Of a stretch of DNA of 38,221 bases, positions 7,364 to 16,045 are shown one piece after another. Under the pieces are notes generated by a model, which saw nothing but the letters and a program-made list of their open reading frames with translations, made no database searches and was not told where the DNA came from. Where the stretch lies: IMG/VR virus record IMGVR_UViG_3300000233_000004, positions 1 through 38,221 of that record; one strand, given 5' to 3'. Position 1 is the first letter of the stretch; every line of letters begins with the position of its first letter. This DNA comes from a virus. A program made the position numbers and the translations under genes.

Positions 7364-7930
7364 ATGAAAACAGCAATCAACACACAACCGTCTATTGGAA
7401 TGCTTTACTATGGTAACGAGCCAATTGGAAAGCCCGACACATTCCGCAATATCGGAGCGTTAGAACGCGAATTGATTGCTAATGGATTTGACAAAAAATT
7501 AATACATAAACATTATTTCAATGGGAGCTATAAAATTAATATTCATAATTTTGGTAATAATAGCCATAATGGTAATAATGCGCCGCTCGATACGCAACAT
7601 ACGAAGATTGCTACGGAACGAGAAAGACATTTACCTGAAACACCGACCAATGAGATGAGCGTAAAGCAGTACATTCTTACTGATTTTCGCGACCCTACTT
7701 GGCTCAACAATTACATAGCCTCAATGGGCGAAGAGGTGTTTTGGACGTATAAGCGAAAACTTTACCTAATGCTTTACAGCCTCGAAGTGGGGCAAAGCAT
7801 AGAGGTTAAAAAATGGGTAAAGCCTGAAAATCTGGACTTGTTTGTGAAAATTGCCTGCTGCTTTGTACAGGAGAGCCAATGCAACTACCAATTTAACAAC
7901 GAATTTACAATCATAACACGCACACTGTAG
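7364..7930 (+). CDS. Hypothetical early protein
   Basis: A 188-residue protein with no family I recognise. Residues 1-60 (PSIGMLYYGNEPIGKPDTFR) look folded, a middle low-complexity stretch (NNSHNGNNAP, about 64-74) acts as a linker, and residues about 95-188 form a helical domain with WLNNYIASMGEEVFWTYKRK. It follows the zinc-ribbon ORF by five bases in the early operon upstream of the primase. A replication or host-takeover role is only suggested by position. Confidence 0.55.
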   Translation: MKTAINTQPSIGMLYYGNEPIGKPDTFRNIGALERELIANGFDKKLIHKHYFNGSYKINIHNFGNNSHNGNNAPLDTQHTKIATERERHLPETPTNEMSVKQYILTDFRDPTWLNNYIASMGEEVFWTYKRKLYLMLYSLEVGQSIEVKKWVKPENLDLFVKIACCFVQESQCNYQFNNEFTIITRTL

Positions 7931-8014
7931 TTAAATTTAGTTGAAGAATTGTATAAAGTTGATTATTTTATTAGCGAAAACTACCCAAAATTAGAAGTTT
8001 AAAAATTGGAATTT

Positions 8015-8194
8015 ATGCGTGTTGAAAATCTCAAACACAACAAACAGTACTATTATACTGTAACGGGTCAACCGACCCGCGTACTCACATACAGAAATGA
8101 GCAACTTAATTATTGGGTGTTCGACGAAGATAGTACAAAAAAGATGCTGTTATTACACAAACAACAGGTAATCAGTAATGTAATAGAAGCATGA
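8015..8194 (+). CDS. Small hypothetical protein
   Basis: 59 residues from ATG 8015 (MRVENLKHNKQYYYTVTGQP...). An upstream TTG at 8006 in the same frame is a less likely start. The sequence reads like a small beta-barrel (YYYTVTGQPTRVLTYR, YWVFDEDSTKKMLLLHKQQV). No known family. It precedes the primase by about 100 bases, in which two even smaller overlapping ORFs occur. Confidence 0.5.
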   Translation: MRVENLKHNKQYYYTVTGQPTRVLTYRNEQLNYWVFDEDSTKKMLLLHKQQVISNVIEA

Positions 8195-8295
8195 CACATG
8201 CCGTATACTTCGAACAAAACGTAGGGAGGCTCAAGCCGACACTTTAAAATGAGCGACAAAGGAACGATTGACATAGCACAAAACTATTTTAAAAA

Positions 8296-11200
8296 ATGTA
8301 TAACGAATTCGACACCAAAAAAATATTAGATACTTGCAACGATAGAGTCGTTGACGTTATCAAGGATTTTATTCATATTACCCAAAAGAACCACAAGTGG
8401 TATGGTGATTGTCCCGCTTGCGGAAAAGCAAACGGACTGGAGATTAACACCGGTAAAGGTATTTTTAAGTGCTTTAAGTGCGGACAAGTAGGTGGTAATT
8501 CCGCTGTTTCGTTTCTGATGAAAGCCAAAGGCATGTCTTACCCAGAAGCACTTGAATTCTTGAATCGTAAGTTTAGCATTTTTATAGCTGATATTACAGA
8601 GCCTGTTATTAAAAAAGCAATAAAAACGACAAAAAAAAACGACAGTTATTGCGACCGTATGCTTACGGAATCGGGATTAGCTGCTAAAGATGTGCAAGCT
8701 TCCGTTTTTGTTAAGGACGAAAACAAAACCGTCCTAACTTCCAAAGTGTTCAAAGCGGGCACTGTAAACAACCATTTCGAAATTGTTGATGGAGACGATG
8801 TAATTATTGAATACTACGACTTGGAAGGTGCGCCCGTTAAGTATGAGCTGAAAGATGCAAAAGGCAAACTAACAGGGAAACACAAAGAGTTTTTTCGTGT
8901 GCGTTATCAGTTTCCAGAAGAACATAAAGACAAAGATGGTAAACCTACCAAATACAAATCGCCTTGGGGTTCAGGTAGTTTTATATATATTCCCGAAAAA
9001 ATCCGTGAACTGTACCGAAGCGGACAAAAAATAGATCGTCTATTCCTTCAGGAAGGCGAAAAGAAAGCCGAAAAAGCATGTAAACACGATGTTATTTCGG
9101 TAGGTGTTTCGGGTATTAATAATCTGGGACATGATGGGCGTTTACCCGAAGATTTAATTCGTATAATTCAGAAGCTCGGAGTTAAAGAAGTTATCTTCTT
9201 ATTCGATTCTGATTTTAACGAAATCAGCAACCACATTAAAATAAACGATTCGGTTGATAAACGACCTCGTAATTTTTTTTATGCTGCACGTGGCTACAAA
9301 GAATATATGCGCACACTCAAAACACGTGAGATATATGTGGAGATTTACATTGGGCACGTAAAACCTAATCCTGCAAAGGATAAAGGAATAGATGACTTGC
9401 TTTCGAATAGCTTAAAAGTAACACCCGACAAACTGAAGGAAGACATTGACCTTCTGATAAACGAAAAAAGTTTGGAAGGTCAGTTCCTGAAACTTTGGAA
9501 AATTACTTCGTGGACAGATTCAAAACTCGAAGAAATTTGGAGCTTAAATAATCCAACTGCATTTGCAAAGAGCCATCACGAAATCTTAAAAAACCTACCT
9601 GAGTTTCGCATTGGTCGCCATCTTTGGCGTTTCAAAGCCAATGGAGAATTGGAGAGTGCGCAGCCGCTTGAGAGCGATGAAACTTATTGGGAAGAAATTC
9701 GCAATAACGATAGAAGCGGCAACGCTAAACCGGTACAATATGAGTTCAGATATGGGCGATGTTTTACTTTTCTACAAAATAGAGGTTTTTATCGATATAG
9801 CGATTTGGATGGCAAAGGCTATCAATTTATAAAAATAGATCACCCCGTAGTTCGTACGGTAGAACCGTTCGAAATTCAGGACTTTGTAATTGATTTTACC
9901 AAGGTGGCAGCCAACGAAGGAGTTCTCGAAATGCTATACAAAGGTGGCGTTCAGTATTTAGGTCCGCAAAAATTAGGGAACCTTATTTTTTACAAACCAA
10001 ATTTCGAAGAACCTAGCCGTGATTTTCAACGCCTTTATTTTAAAGATAATTGCTGGGAAATAAACAAAGCAGAATTAAAAGAGCTAGATTATACAGCCGT
10101 TAATTACAATATTTGGAGTGATCAGAAAAAGGAATTCCCAGCAAAGCTGATTCAAACCAGCCTGATACATGTAAACCTAACAGACGATAAAAAGTTTAGT
10201 TATAGCTTAACCGAAGCCGGCAAACGCTGTCAGTTCCTGCAGTTCCTTATCAATGCTTCGAACTACACATGGCGCAAAGAAAAACAAATAGCAGATGGCG
10301 ACGAAACCGTATGTATTGAGCCGGAAGAATTGGAGGAAAACAACCTGCATTTAATTTCGAAATTAGCCGCATTTGGCTATATGACACTTTCGGCTAAAGA
10401 CAGAAGCGTTTCGCGAGCTGTGGTGGCTATGGATGGAAAACAGTCGGAAGTTGGGCTATCGAACGGACGAAGTGGTAAATCGATACTTGGAGAAGCCTTA
10501 AAGCATATACAAAAAACGTTGTATATCGACGGCAAGAAAAAGGAAATTGAATCAGACACATTTCTGTGGGATGGGTTGGACGAAAAATACGACACCGTTT
10601 TTATCGACGACGTTAGAACTAATTTTAGTTTAGAGTTTTTGTTCGCCAACATTACCGGCGATTGGAATGCAAACTGGAAAGGTGGACGACGGTTCAATAT
10701 ACCGTTTCACCAATCACCAAAAATTTACATCACTACCAATCATGCTCTAAATGGACGAGGTTCAAGTTTTTTGGACAGGCAGTACCTTATAGCGTTTTCT
10801 GATTATTACAACGACGATCACAAGCCAACGCACGATTTCGGCTGTCTTTTTTTCGATGAATGGGATTTTGAACAATGGAACTTATTTTGGAACTTAATTG
10901 CAAATTGTTTGCAAATATATTTAAAGTTCGGAGCCATACAAGCTCCGAGCGAACGTATTGCTACGCGTCAGCTCCGCCAAACTATGGGCGAAACATTCCT
11001 GAGCTGGGCAGACGAATACTTTAGTAACGAAAACTGCTTGAATGTGCGCCTTGTGAAGAAAACATTGTACGACGATTACATCAAATACAGCAATTTACCG
11101 CCAAAGCTTATTTCACCAACGGGCTTCAAAGAAAAAATCAAATCGTTCTGCATATGGAAATCGTACAAGTTTAATTTGAATATGTATGACCCAACAACGT

Positions 11201-11367
11201 TAAAGCCGTTGAAGTACGACAAAGACGGACGACCAATTGACGATGACAAATCGGGAGGCGTGGAATACTTCAGTATTTACAACCGACCTGTAAACACTAC
11301 CGACACACCAATAGTCATTTCAGGCAATATGATAGAGCCGGCTAATACGGATGAGAGACCTTTTTAA
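8296..11367 (+). CDS. Primase-helicase fusion (CHC2, Toprim, SF3 helicase)
   Basis: A 1023-residue replication protein that should both make primers and unwind DNA at the phage fork. Residues 39-62 are a CHC2-type zinc finger (CPAC ... CFKC; Cys39, 42, 59, 62). Residues about 246-310 are a Toprim domain (LQEGEKKA with Glu253; FLFDSD with Asp304 and Asp306). Residues about 700-900 are a superfamily 3 helicase: Walker A SNGRSGKS (722-729), Walker B TVFIDD (767-772), sensor KIYITTNH (809-816) and Arg finger region RGSSFLDRQ (821-829). It is the largest early gene. I see no separate helicase loader or DNA polymerase, so host polymerase is probably recruited. Confidence 0.9.
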   Translation: MYNEFDTKKILDTCNDRVVDVIKDFIHITQKNHKWYGDCPACGKANGLEINTGKGIFKCFKCGQVGGNSAVSFLMKAKGMSYPEALEFLNRKFSIFIADITEPVIKKAIKTTKKNDSYCDRMLTESGLAAKDVQASVFVKDENKTVLTSKVFKAGTVNNHFEIVDGDDVIIEYYDLEGAPVKYELKDAKGKLTGKHKEFFRVRYQFPEEHKDKDGKPTKYKSPWGSGSFIYIPEKIRELYRSGQKIDRLFLQEGEKKAEKACKHDVISVGVSGINNLGHDGRLPEDLIRIIQKLGVKEVIFLFDSDFNEISNHIKINDSVDKRPRNFFYAARGYKEYMRTLKTREIYVEIYIGHVKPNPAKDKGIDDLLSNSLKVTPDKLKEDIDLLINEKSLEGQFLKLWKITSWTDSKLEEIWSLNNPTAFAKSHHEILKNLPEFRIGRHLWRFKANGELESAQPLESDETYWEEIRNNDRSGNAKPVQYEFRYGRCFTFLQNRGFYRYSDLDGKGYQFIKIDHPVVRTVEPFEIQDFVIDFTKVAANEGVLEMLYKGGVQYLGPQKLGNLIFYKPNFEEPSRDFQRLYFKDNCWEINKAELKELDYTAVNYNIWSDQKKEFPAKLIQTSLIHVNLTDDKKFSYSLTEAGKRCQFLQFLINASNYTWRKEKQIADGDETVCIEPEELEENNLHLISKLAAFGYMTLSAKDRSVSRAVVAMDGKQSEVGLSNGRSGKSILGEALKHIQKTLYIDGKKKEIESDTFLWDGLDEKYDTVFIDDVRTNFSLEFLFANITGDWNANWKGGRRFNIPFHQSPKIYITTNHALNGRGSSFLDRQYLIAFSDYYNDDHKPTHDFGCLFFDEWDFEQWNLFWNLIANCLQIYLKFGAIQAPSERIATRQLRQTMGETFLSWADEYFSNENCLNVRLVKKTLYDDYIKYSNLPPKLISPTGFKEKIKSFCIWKSYKFNLNMYDPTTLKPLKYDKDGRPIDDDKSGGVEYFSIYNRPVNTTDTPIVISGNMIEPANTDERPF

Positions 11368-11406
11368 AAAATAAAATCAATTATAAAAATCAATTATTGT
11401 GAAATT

Positions 11407-11727
11407 ATGAAACACAACAAAATTATTGTATGCGTCTGCTCCGACGACCATGAACGCCGCCAAATGGTACAACGAGTAGCCATTAAACTTGGATTTGCCC
11501 TTACAATGAGCGATGCTAACAAAGTAGTACGCCATACACCACGTGATTTTGATTTATCAGAAGCCTATTTTATAATCGCTGCATCTTACAACCTCAACGA
11601 ATCGCCACACACAACGCACCAACTCTACCGACTTGCCATACAAGGCGTGGCAGTAGTGGTGGGAGTAAAAAGGTTACAACCGCTATTTGAACCAATGTGC
11701 TATGTTTATTATCAAGGAGATTTATAA
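11407..11727 (+). CDS. Hypothetical protein after primase
   Basis: A 106-residue protein with alternating strands and helices (KIIVCVCSDD, MVQRVAIKLGFAL, AYFIIAASYN, IQGVAVVVGV), suggesting a small Rossmann-like fold. No catalytic motif is recognisable. It starts 40 bases after the primase stop and is followed immediately by another small gene. Confidence 0.5.
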   Translation: MKHNKIIVCVCSDDHERRQMVQRVAIKLGFALTMSDANKVVRHTPRDFDLSEAYFIIAASYNLNESPHTTHQLYRLAIQGVAVVVGVKRLQPLFEPMCYVYYQGDL

Positions 11728-11728
11728 A

Positions 11729-11929
11729 ATGGACAAACTAACTTTTATCAACGGGAAGGAGTTTGGAACTCTCAACGGTGCAATCATCAGCATGAAAGCA
11801 TTAATCACTATACACGGCGAACAATATGTGGAATGCTATGAAAATAGCAACAGGTACAAAGTTTCTGAATTAACGGAGGCTTTAGATACTTTTCATTTTT
11901 CCCTACACCCTTTTATACCTTGCAAGTAA
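11729..11929 (+). CDS. Small hypothetical protein, last early gene
   Basis: 66 residues from ATG 11729, chosen because AAGGAGA (11713-11719) lies at good distance and the earlier in-frame ATG (11687) falls inside the previous gene. The sequence (LTFINGKEFGTLNGAIISMK) suggests a compact beta-rich fold. No family is recognised. It ends just before the large CGTAC-rich non-coding region. Confidence 0.5.
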   Translation: MDKLTFINGKEFGTLNGAIISMKALITIHGEQYVECYENSNRYKVSELTEALDTFHFSLHPFIPCK

Positions 11930-12105
11930 AAAATTGGTCAAATATATTTGTGAATCGAGAACAACATTAAAAATCGGCTGCCCTATACACAGCCAATTAC
12001 AACAGCTAAAATAGTTCAAAATCAGCCACATACTCTTATAATATTCTTTTTTATATATTTTTTTTAACTTTTCAAAAACAACCTATATAAAAATAAGGAA
12101 AAAAA

Positions 12106-12337
12106 TCGTACAATCGTACGAAAGCCATTTTTTTAAAAATAACTTTTTGAAAATCAGATTTTTAGCTCCGTACGAAAATCGTACAAATCCGTACTATTCG
12201 TACGATTTTGTTCAAAACCGTATTTCGTACAAAAAAAAGTTGAAAAGAACGCATTCGTACGAAATTTTGAACGGTATTAAATGGCTGTATTTCAGTAATA
12301 TATAAAATATTATAGTTATATTTGTACGAAAGTACGA
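12106..12337. repeat. Iterated CGTAC sites
   Basis: Repeats share the palindrome core CGTACG, often flanked as TCGTACGA. Spacings are irregular (8 to 84 bases), unlike a strict iteron set, but the density is far above the rest of the window. Related sites appear again at 21013-21098. Confidence 0.65.
12317..12324 (+). promoter_or_regulatory. Promoter -7 box inside the CGTAC array
   Basis: TATATTTG matches the -7 consensus and overlaps the last two GTACGA sites (12324-12337). The upstream -33 region (TTTCAG, 12290-12295) is weak. It could drive the gene at 12483 and be controlled by whatever binds the CGTAC sites. Confidence 0.35.
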
Positions 12338-12382
12338 ATATAATAGCTACTTAGCAGCAAGGGGGTATGTAAAATACCGAAA

Positions 12383-12418
12383 AATAATGTCTAAATATTT
12401 GGTCATTTAAACATTATT
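12383..12418. repeat. 14-bp inverted repeat
   Basis: AATAATGTCTAAAT and ATTTAAACATTATT pair with one mismatch around an 8-base loop. It is AT-only apart from one C/G pair and is followed by TTG rather than a clear T-run, so an operator or unwinding element is as likely as a terminator. Confidence 0.4.
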
Positions 12419-12482
12419 TTGTAGCTTGCATTCACATTTAACAAATTAATAATTAGTAATTTAGTTTAAAAAAAAATACATT

Positions 12483-12968
12483 ATGATAACCACTAAAATT
12501 ACAGTAGAAAAGCACCTTGCCGAATATGCCATTGGAAAATGGGAAAGTGATTTCTGTGCACCTGTTCGATTCCCCACGAATTCAGACTTGTACATCACCG
12601 TGTACGACCTTACACAGCGTAGACCAGAGAATGTATATCGCGACAACGGAAACCTCGAAATAATACTTCCAAGCCGTGGCGAATGTAAGGAATATGATTT
12701 TAGGAAAAACCCCGAAGTGTATAATTACCTTTCCGAAAGGTCATGTAAAATTCTGAATCGTAAAATTTCGCTACAGTTTTGGGCTGAGCTTCACGAATTA
12801 CTCGACCACGAAAAGCACGTTAACGGTAATCAACATATAAATACAATTTATACTTTTAAATGCAAGTATAGAATTGAATCCATCAGCGAAGATTGTATTT
12901 TAAAAAACTTCTACAGATGGAGGGAAAATTTGCGTAAAAAAACCAAACGCGGCTACAAAAAAAAATGA
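12483..12968 (+). CDS. Conserved Bacteroidota phage protein of unknown function
   Basis: A 161-residue protein (VEKHLAEYAIGKWESDF, APVRFPTNSDLYITVYDLTQ, GNLEIILPSRGECKEYDF, LQFWAELHELLDHEKH, FKCKYRIESISEDCILKNFY, RWRENLRKK). I recall closely similar proteins in many Bacteroidota prophages, but with no established function. The basic C-terminus (RKKTKRGYKKK) and the last repeat of helical motifs suggest nucleic-acid contact. It lies between the CGTAC array and the first structural genes. Confidence 0.6.
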   Translation: MITTKITVEKHLAEYAIGKWESDFCAPVRFPTNSDLYITVYDLTQRRPENVYRDNGNLEIILPSRGECKEYDFRKNPEVYNYLSERSCKILNRKISLQFWAELHELLDHEKHVNGNQHINTIYTFKCKYRIESISEDCILKNFYRWRENLRKKTKRGYKKK

Positions 12969-13072
12969 AGTTTATTTTATGTAAATCATGTATTGTTTTG
13001 TCAGTTTTTGGCAGTAAAAACAGCTGAATATGGCGAAGTATTTAATTTTCAACTAATTAAAAAATTTATATT

Positions 13073-13516
13073 ATGAGTGATAACATGGGCGGTATAGTTT
13101 CCGCAGAATATTGTTTTGTTTCGGAGCTGGCGTTTTGCGCTCCTCTAAAACATGGTATTTTATTGGCGTTAAAAGATGGCGAAACATGGAAGGAGTTTCC
13201 AGCGCACATCGGTAATATTGAAGTAAATATAATTGAAGAAACAAACATAGTGCACGATTTGTGGGTAATAAACGGCAAAATACGCTGTCCACGCAAAGCT
13301 TATGAAACCATTATGGAAATGATCATGTTTCGGTATAATAATAAAATTTTATTAAAGTACACTACTGCCAATGGTGATGTGATGGTAGTTGGCGACATGC
13401 AGTATCCTATAAAAATTTCACAAAAGATAATTCAAGGGACCACTGCATCAGACTACTCAGGTGTGGAGTTTTTACTTAACGGAATACAATTTCACCCACA
13501 ATTGGCACTTTTATAG
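13073..13516 (+). CDS. Probable structural protein with N-terminal DNMGG motif
   Basis: A 147-residue protein beginning MSDNMGGIVSAEYCFVSELA, followed by beta-rich sequence (LALKDGETWKEFP, ILLKYTTANGDVMVVGD, YPIKISQKIIQG). The DNMGG motif recurs near the N-terminus of the structural protein at 16046. Both look like beta-sheet proteins of the head or head-tail junction. It ends exactly where late promoter A begins (13516), so it is transcribed separately from the head operon. The role is inferred. Confidence 0.5.
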   Translation: MSDNMGGIVSAEYCFVSELAFCAPLKHGILLALKDGETWKEFPAHIGNIEVNIIEETNIVHDLWVINGKIRCPRKAYETIMEMIMFRYNNKILLKYTTANGDVMVVGDMQYPIKISQKIIQGTTASDYSGVEFLLNGIQFHPQLALL

Positions 13517-13550
13517 TCCTTTAAAAGAGTTTAATACAGTAGCATATTTG
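13516..13550 (+). promoter_or_regulatory. Late promoter A (head operon)
   Basis: GTCCTTTA at 13516-13523, 19 bases, then CATATTTG at 13543-13550 (one mismatch to TAnnTTTG). It is one of four sites with the same upstream octamer and identical spacing (others at 22923, 28368 and 35024). It would start RNA about 23 bases before the head protease ATG. Confidence 0.6.
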
Positions 13551-13573
13551 CAGTGTAATCGATTTAACACTGC
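13550..13573 (+). promoter_or_regulatory. Hairpin in the head operon leader
   Basis: GCAGTGT and ACACTGC form a 7-bp stem with a 10-base loop, between promoter A and the protease ATG at 13578. At the 5' end of the message it could stabilise the RNA or limit protease translation. Confidence 0.35.
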
Positions 13574-13577
13574 TAAT

Positions 13578-14459
13578 ATGCTCTTTTTGCACAATATCGT
13601 TAATTCAGTTTGGATGATAGAACCAGGATTCGCATCCAACTATCTTCCACTTGTTACCGACTACCTTACCGGTAAACGAATGGAACCTCAATCGCGTTCG
13701 TCGGACGATGAAAGCCAACTTAACGAACGGAATGGCATACTCACAGCGACGCTTCAAAACAATGCTTACTCAATTTCGGAATATGGACGATACGGTTCTC
13801 CCGAAGATGCTCCCGAAAATTCAATTGCTGTTATCAATATTACAGATGTAATTACCAAACATGACCAAGAATGTGGACCAAGTGGAATGGTTACCAAGAG
13901 TAACCTGTTGAAACGCTGTTACGCAAATTCGCGAATCAAGGCTATTGCCCTTGTAATTGATTCGGGAGGTGGCGAAGGTTACGCTATGCGATTAATGAAT
14001 CAAACCATTAGCGAACGTAACAAACCGGTTGCCGCTTTTATCGACGACTTTGCCTGTTCGGCCGCTTACGGAATTGCTTCGCCTTGCGATTTTATTATTG
14101 CTAACAGCACGATGGCTCGTATCGGTAGCATTGGCACATACATGACCATTGCCGATTATGCCGAATATTACAAGCAAAAAGGAATTAAACTTACCGAAAT
14201 TTACGCCACAGCATCCAAAGATAAAAACAACGATTATTACGAAGCTCTAAAAGGCAATGTAGAACCTATACGCAATGTGTGTAATCAATTCAACGAAGTT
14301 TTTTTGGGAATAGTTGAAACTAATCGTGGTGATAAACTGACCGCTAAACGAAATTCGTGGGGAACTGGCAAAGTGTATTTTGCTCAGGAAGCTGCCGAAC
14401 TTGGGTTGATTGATGGTATTGACACATTCGAGAATTTTCTTAATTACTTTAATACATAA
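13578..14459 (+). CDS. Head maturation protease, S49/SppA type
   Basis: 293 residues from ATG 13578, the first Met after late promoter A; the longer frame from 13461 overlaps the preceding gene. Residues about 83-230 are a ClpP-like S49 serine protease fold: IDSGGGEG (127-134), nucleophile Ser161 in FACSAAYGIAS, GSIG (183-186) and the likely general base Lys214 in ATASKDK. Phage S49 proteases cut scaffold and capsid N-termini during head maturation. It is followed by a scaffold candidate and the capsid gene, the expected order. Confidence 0.85.
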   Translation: MLFLHNIVNSVWMIEPGFASNYLPLVTDYLTGKRMEPQSRSSDDESQLNERNGILTATLQNNAYSISEYGRYGSPEDAPENSIAVINITDVITKHDQECGPSGMVTKSNLLKRCYANSRIKAIALVIDSGGGEGYAMRLMNQTISERNKPVAAFIDDFACSAAYGIASPCDFIIANSTMARIGSIGTYMTIADYAEYYKQKGIKLTEIYATASKDKNNDYYEALKGNVEPIRNVCNQFNEVFLGIVETNRGDKLTAKRNSWGTGKVYFAQEAAELGLIDGIDTFENFLNYFNT

Positions 14460-14464
14460 CACAA

Positions 14465-14899
14465 ATGAAATTTTTAAAAGACGATGAATTTGCATCGCTG
14501 AAAGCCAAAGCCGATAACTACGATAGTATTGTGAATGCTGTTGTTGCCGGTAATGAAAGCCTTACAGCCGAAGATGTAACGCCCGAAGTTATTCAGGCAG
14601 CCATTGAAAATGTAGGTGATAACGCAGACGAAACTTTATCGTCTGAAATAATCACCAACCAGCAAACTGAAATTCAGTCATTGACTGAAACAGTTCGCAC
14701 GTTGACCACTGAACGCGACAATCTCCAAACAGAGGTTGAAGAATTGCGTGTACTACCAGGTGCCGAAAGTGTAACCACTGTGAAACCTGCTGCCGAAATA
14801 AATGCAGAAACAACCGACACAGTGCTTGAATTTGCTCAGAAAAACAAAGGCAACACCTTAGCTATTGCAGCCGAGATGAAAAAAGCCGGTTTAGTATAA
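14465..14899 (+). CDS. Scaffold protein candidate
   Basis: A 144-residue acidic, Ala/Glu/Thr-rich protein with a central coiled coil (about 60-98, IITNQQTEIQSLTETVRTLT, TERDNLQTEVEEL) and a small C-terminal helical motif (VLEFAQKNKGNTLAIAAEMK). Acidic coiled-coil proteins between the protease and capsid genes are typically scaffolds that direct procapsid assembly and are then degraded. It starts five bases after the protease stop. No sequence family is claimed. Confidence 0.6.
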   Translation: MKFLKDDEFASLKAKADNYDSIVNAVVAGNESLTAEDVTPEVIQAAIENVGDNADETLSSEIITNQQTEIQSLTETVRTLTTERDNLQTEVEELRVLPGAESVTTVKPAAEINAETTDTVLEFAQKNKGNTLAIAAEMKKAGLV

Positions 14900-14922
14900 A
14901 CCCTATTAATTAAAAACACAAA

Positions 14923-15960
14923 ATGGCTAAAGTATTAAACGTTGCCGCTTTATCAGAAGCCGCTCGCACTTACGATCCTTTATTGCGTACCTTACCATTC
15001 TTCAGTCTTCAGGCTGCTGCTGCAAAGCTCAAATTGAATATTGTGGAAGTAGAAAACGAACATGTTCTTGTTAACATGCGTCGTAAAGCTGGAGGTACAA
15101 TTCCGTATGCAATTGGTACTGCATTTAATGCACAAATTGAAATTGCTAAGTTTTTCGAAAGCACGTTGAAACCTGAATTGGTTGCTTACGAAATTCAAGA
15201 AAACATTACCAACTACAAGGAAAATAAAGCCTTGGTTCAAGCTGGTACCACGCTCGATTTAAAATCGAAAGTTCATCCATTGGAAAGAACTATTTTGGAT
15301 GCAATTGTAAAATCGCACTCCGAAGATGTTTGTTTTGCCATGTTCCATGCCGAACGCGACAATGCAGTTCTTACACCAATGACTTCAATGACTGGATTTT
15401 ATCCCGCATTAGATTTGTTAGTTGCAAATGGTCACATTGCCGCCGGACAAGGTAACTTAGTAACAACAGGTGCTTTTTCTACACCAGTTGCTAACGATAC
15501 TATTGCTTACGATAAATTGGTTGAATTTATTGGCTCAGCTAATCCTTTGTTAAAATCGACTATTGGTGGTGTTCCTCAATTATTAATCACATTATCAGCA
15601 CTTAAAAATGTGCGTGATGCTTATCGCAACAAAGTAAATCAATTCCAAATGCCAACAATGGCTCAGGTTTTGGAAGCTCTTCGCGAGGATGCATTCTGCC
15701 CTGCATTGGTAGTTGATACCGACGAAACTTTAGGTTCAGGCTCAAAAGTGATTTTGCAAAAAGTGGGCAATATGGATTTAGGATTCAACACTTCTAAATC
15801 AGAAAATTTTGTTCAGGTTCGAAATATTGACCGGGACCCTAACATCGTTCAATTTTGGTTGGAAGCTGCTTATGGCGTTCGCATTCGCGACGTACACAAA
15901 AAGATTTTCCAAACCAACGAACAAGCCAATACTCGTATTGATTTATCAGGCGACTATTAA
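14923..15960 (+). CDS. Major capsid protein
   Basis: A 345-residue protein in the capsid position, after protease and scaffold. It has a hydrophobic N-terminal stretch (TLPFFSLQAAAAKLKLNIVE), many beta segments, an internal DYDP-free core with TSMTGFYPALDLLVANGH and a C-terminal VQFWLEAAYGVRIRDVHKKI typical of major capsid proteins of Bacteroidota siphoviruses. Codon use is cleaner and more regular than in neighbours, as often seen in highly expressed genes. A strong hairpin follows (15967-16000). An HK97-like fold is assumed, not shown. Confidence 0.75.
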   Translation: MAKVLNVAALSEAARTYDPLLRTLPFFSLQAAAAKLKLNIVEVENEHVLVNMRRKAGGTIPYAIGTAFNAQIEIAKFFESTLKPELVAYEIQENITNYKENKALVQAGTTLDLKSKVHPLERTILDAIVKSHSEDVCFAMFHAERDNAVLTPMTSMTGFYPALDLLVANGHIAAGQGNLVTTGAFSTPVANDTIAYDKLVEFIGSANPLLKSTIGGVPQLLITLSALKNVRDAYRNKVNQFQMPTMAQVLEALREDAFCPALVVDTDETLGSGSKVILQKVGNMDLGFNTSKSENFVQVRNIDRDPNIVQFWLEAAYGVRIRDVHKKIFQTNEQANTRIDLSGDY

Positions 15961-15966
15961 TCAATC

Positions 15967-16000
15967 AGTAATTCGGTTACTCTTGAGTAATCGGATTACT
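15967..16000 (+). terminator. Strong hairpin after the capsid gene
   Basis: AGTAATTCGGTTACTC and GAGTAATCGGATTACT pair over 16 positions with two G-U wobbles and a tiny loop, followed by an AT-rich stretch with TTTT. It probably protects the capsid mRNA 3' end or reduces read-through into downstream genes. Confidence 0.55.
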
Positions 16001-16045
16001 AATTAATTTTCATAAAAATATTCATTTTTAAAAATAAAAAATAAA

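Larger units (their letters stand above)
11930..12482. other. CGTAC-rich non-coding region, candidate origin or operator array
   Basis: No gene is visible in these 553 AT-rich bases. Between 12106 and 12337 GTAC-centred sites recur about ten times: TCGTACGA at 12114, 12198 and 12255, CCGTACGA at 12168, and TCGTAC or GTACGA half-matches at 12106, 12179, 12225, 12324 and 12332. Two further structures follow: a GGTAT/ATACC mini-hairpin near 12365 and a 14-bp inverted repeat at 12383-12418. Clustered short repeats in AT-rich DNA after a primase-helicase gene fit a replication origin. A promoter-like box within the array (12317-12324) also allows an operator role. Confidence 0.6.

Noticed and set aside
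8191-8329. Two tiny overlapping ORFs before the primase (18 residues from 8191, 26 residues from 8249)
   Set aside because: Chance length, no motif, and the second overlaps the primase start in another frame.
9611-9832. Second-frame ORF inside the primase-helicase gene
   Set aside because: Falls within the continuous primase-helicase frame, no start signal and no family.
12965-13027. 20-residue ORF (MKFILCKSCIVLSVFGSKNS) overlapping the stop of the 12483 gene by ATGA
   Set aside because: The start overlap and CxxC are suggestive, but the ORF is too short to support without conservation data.
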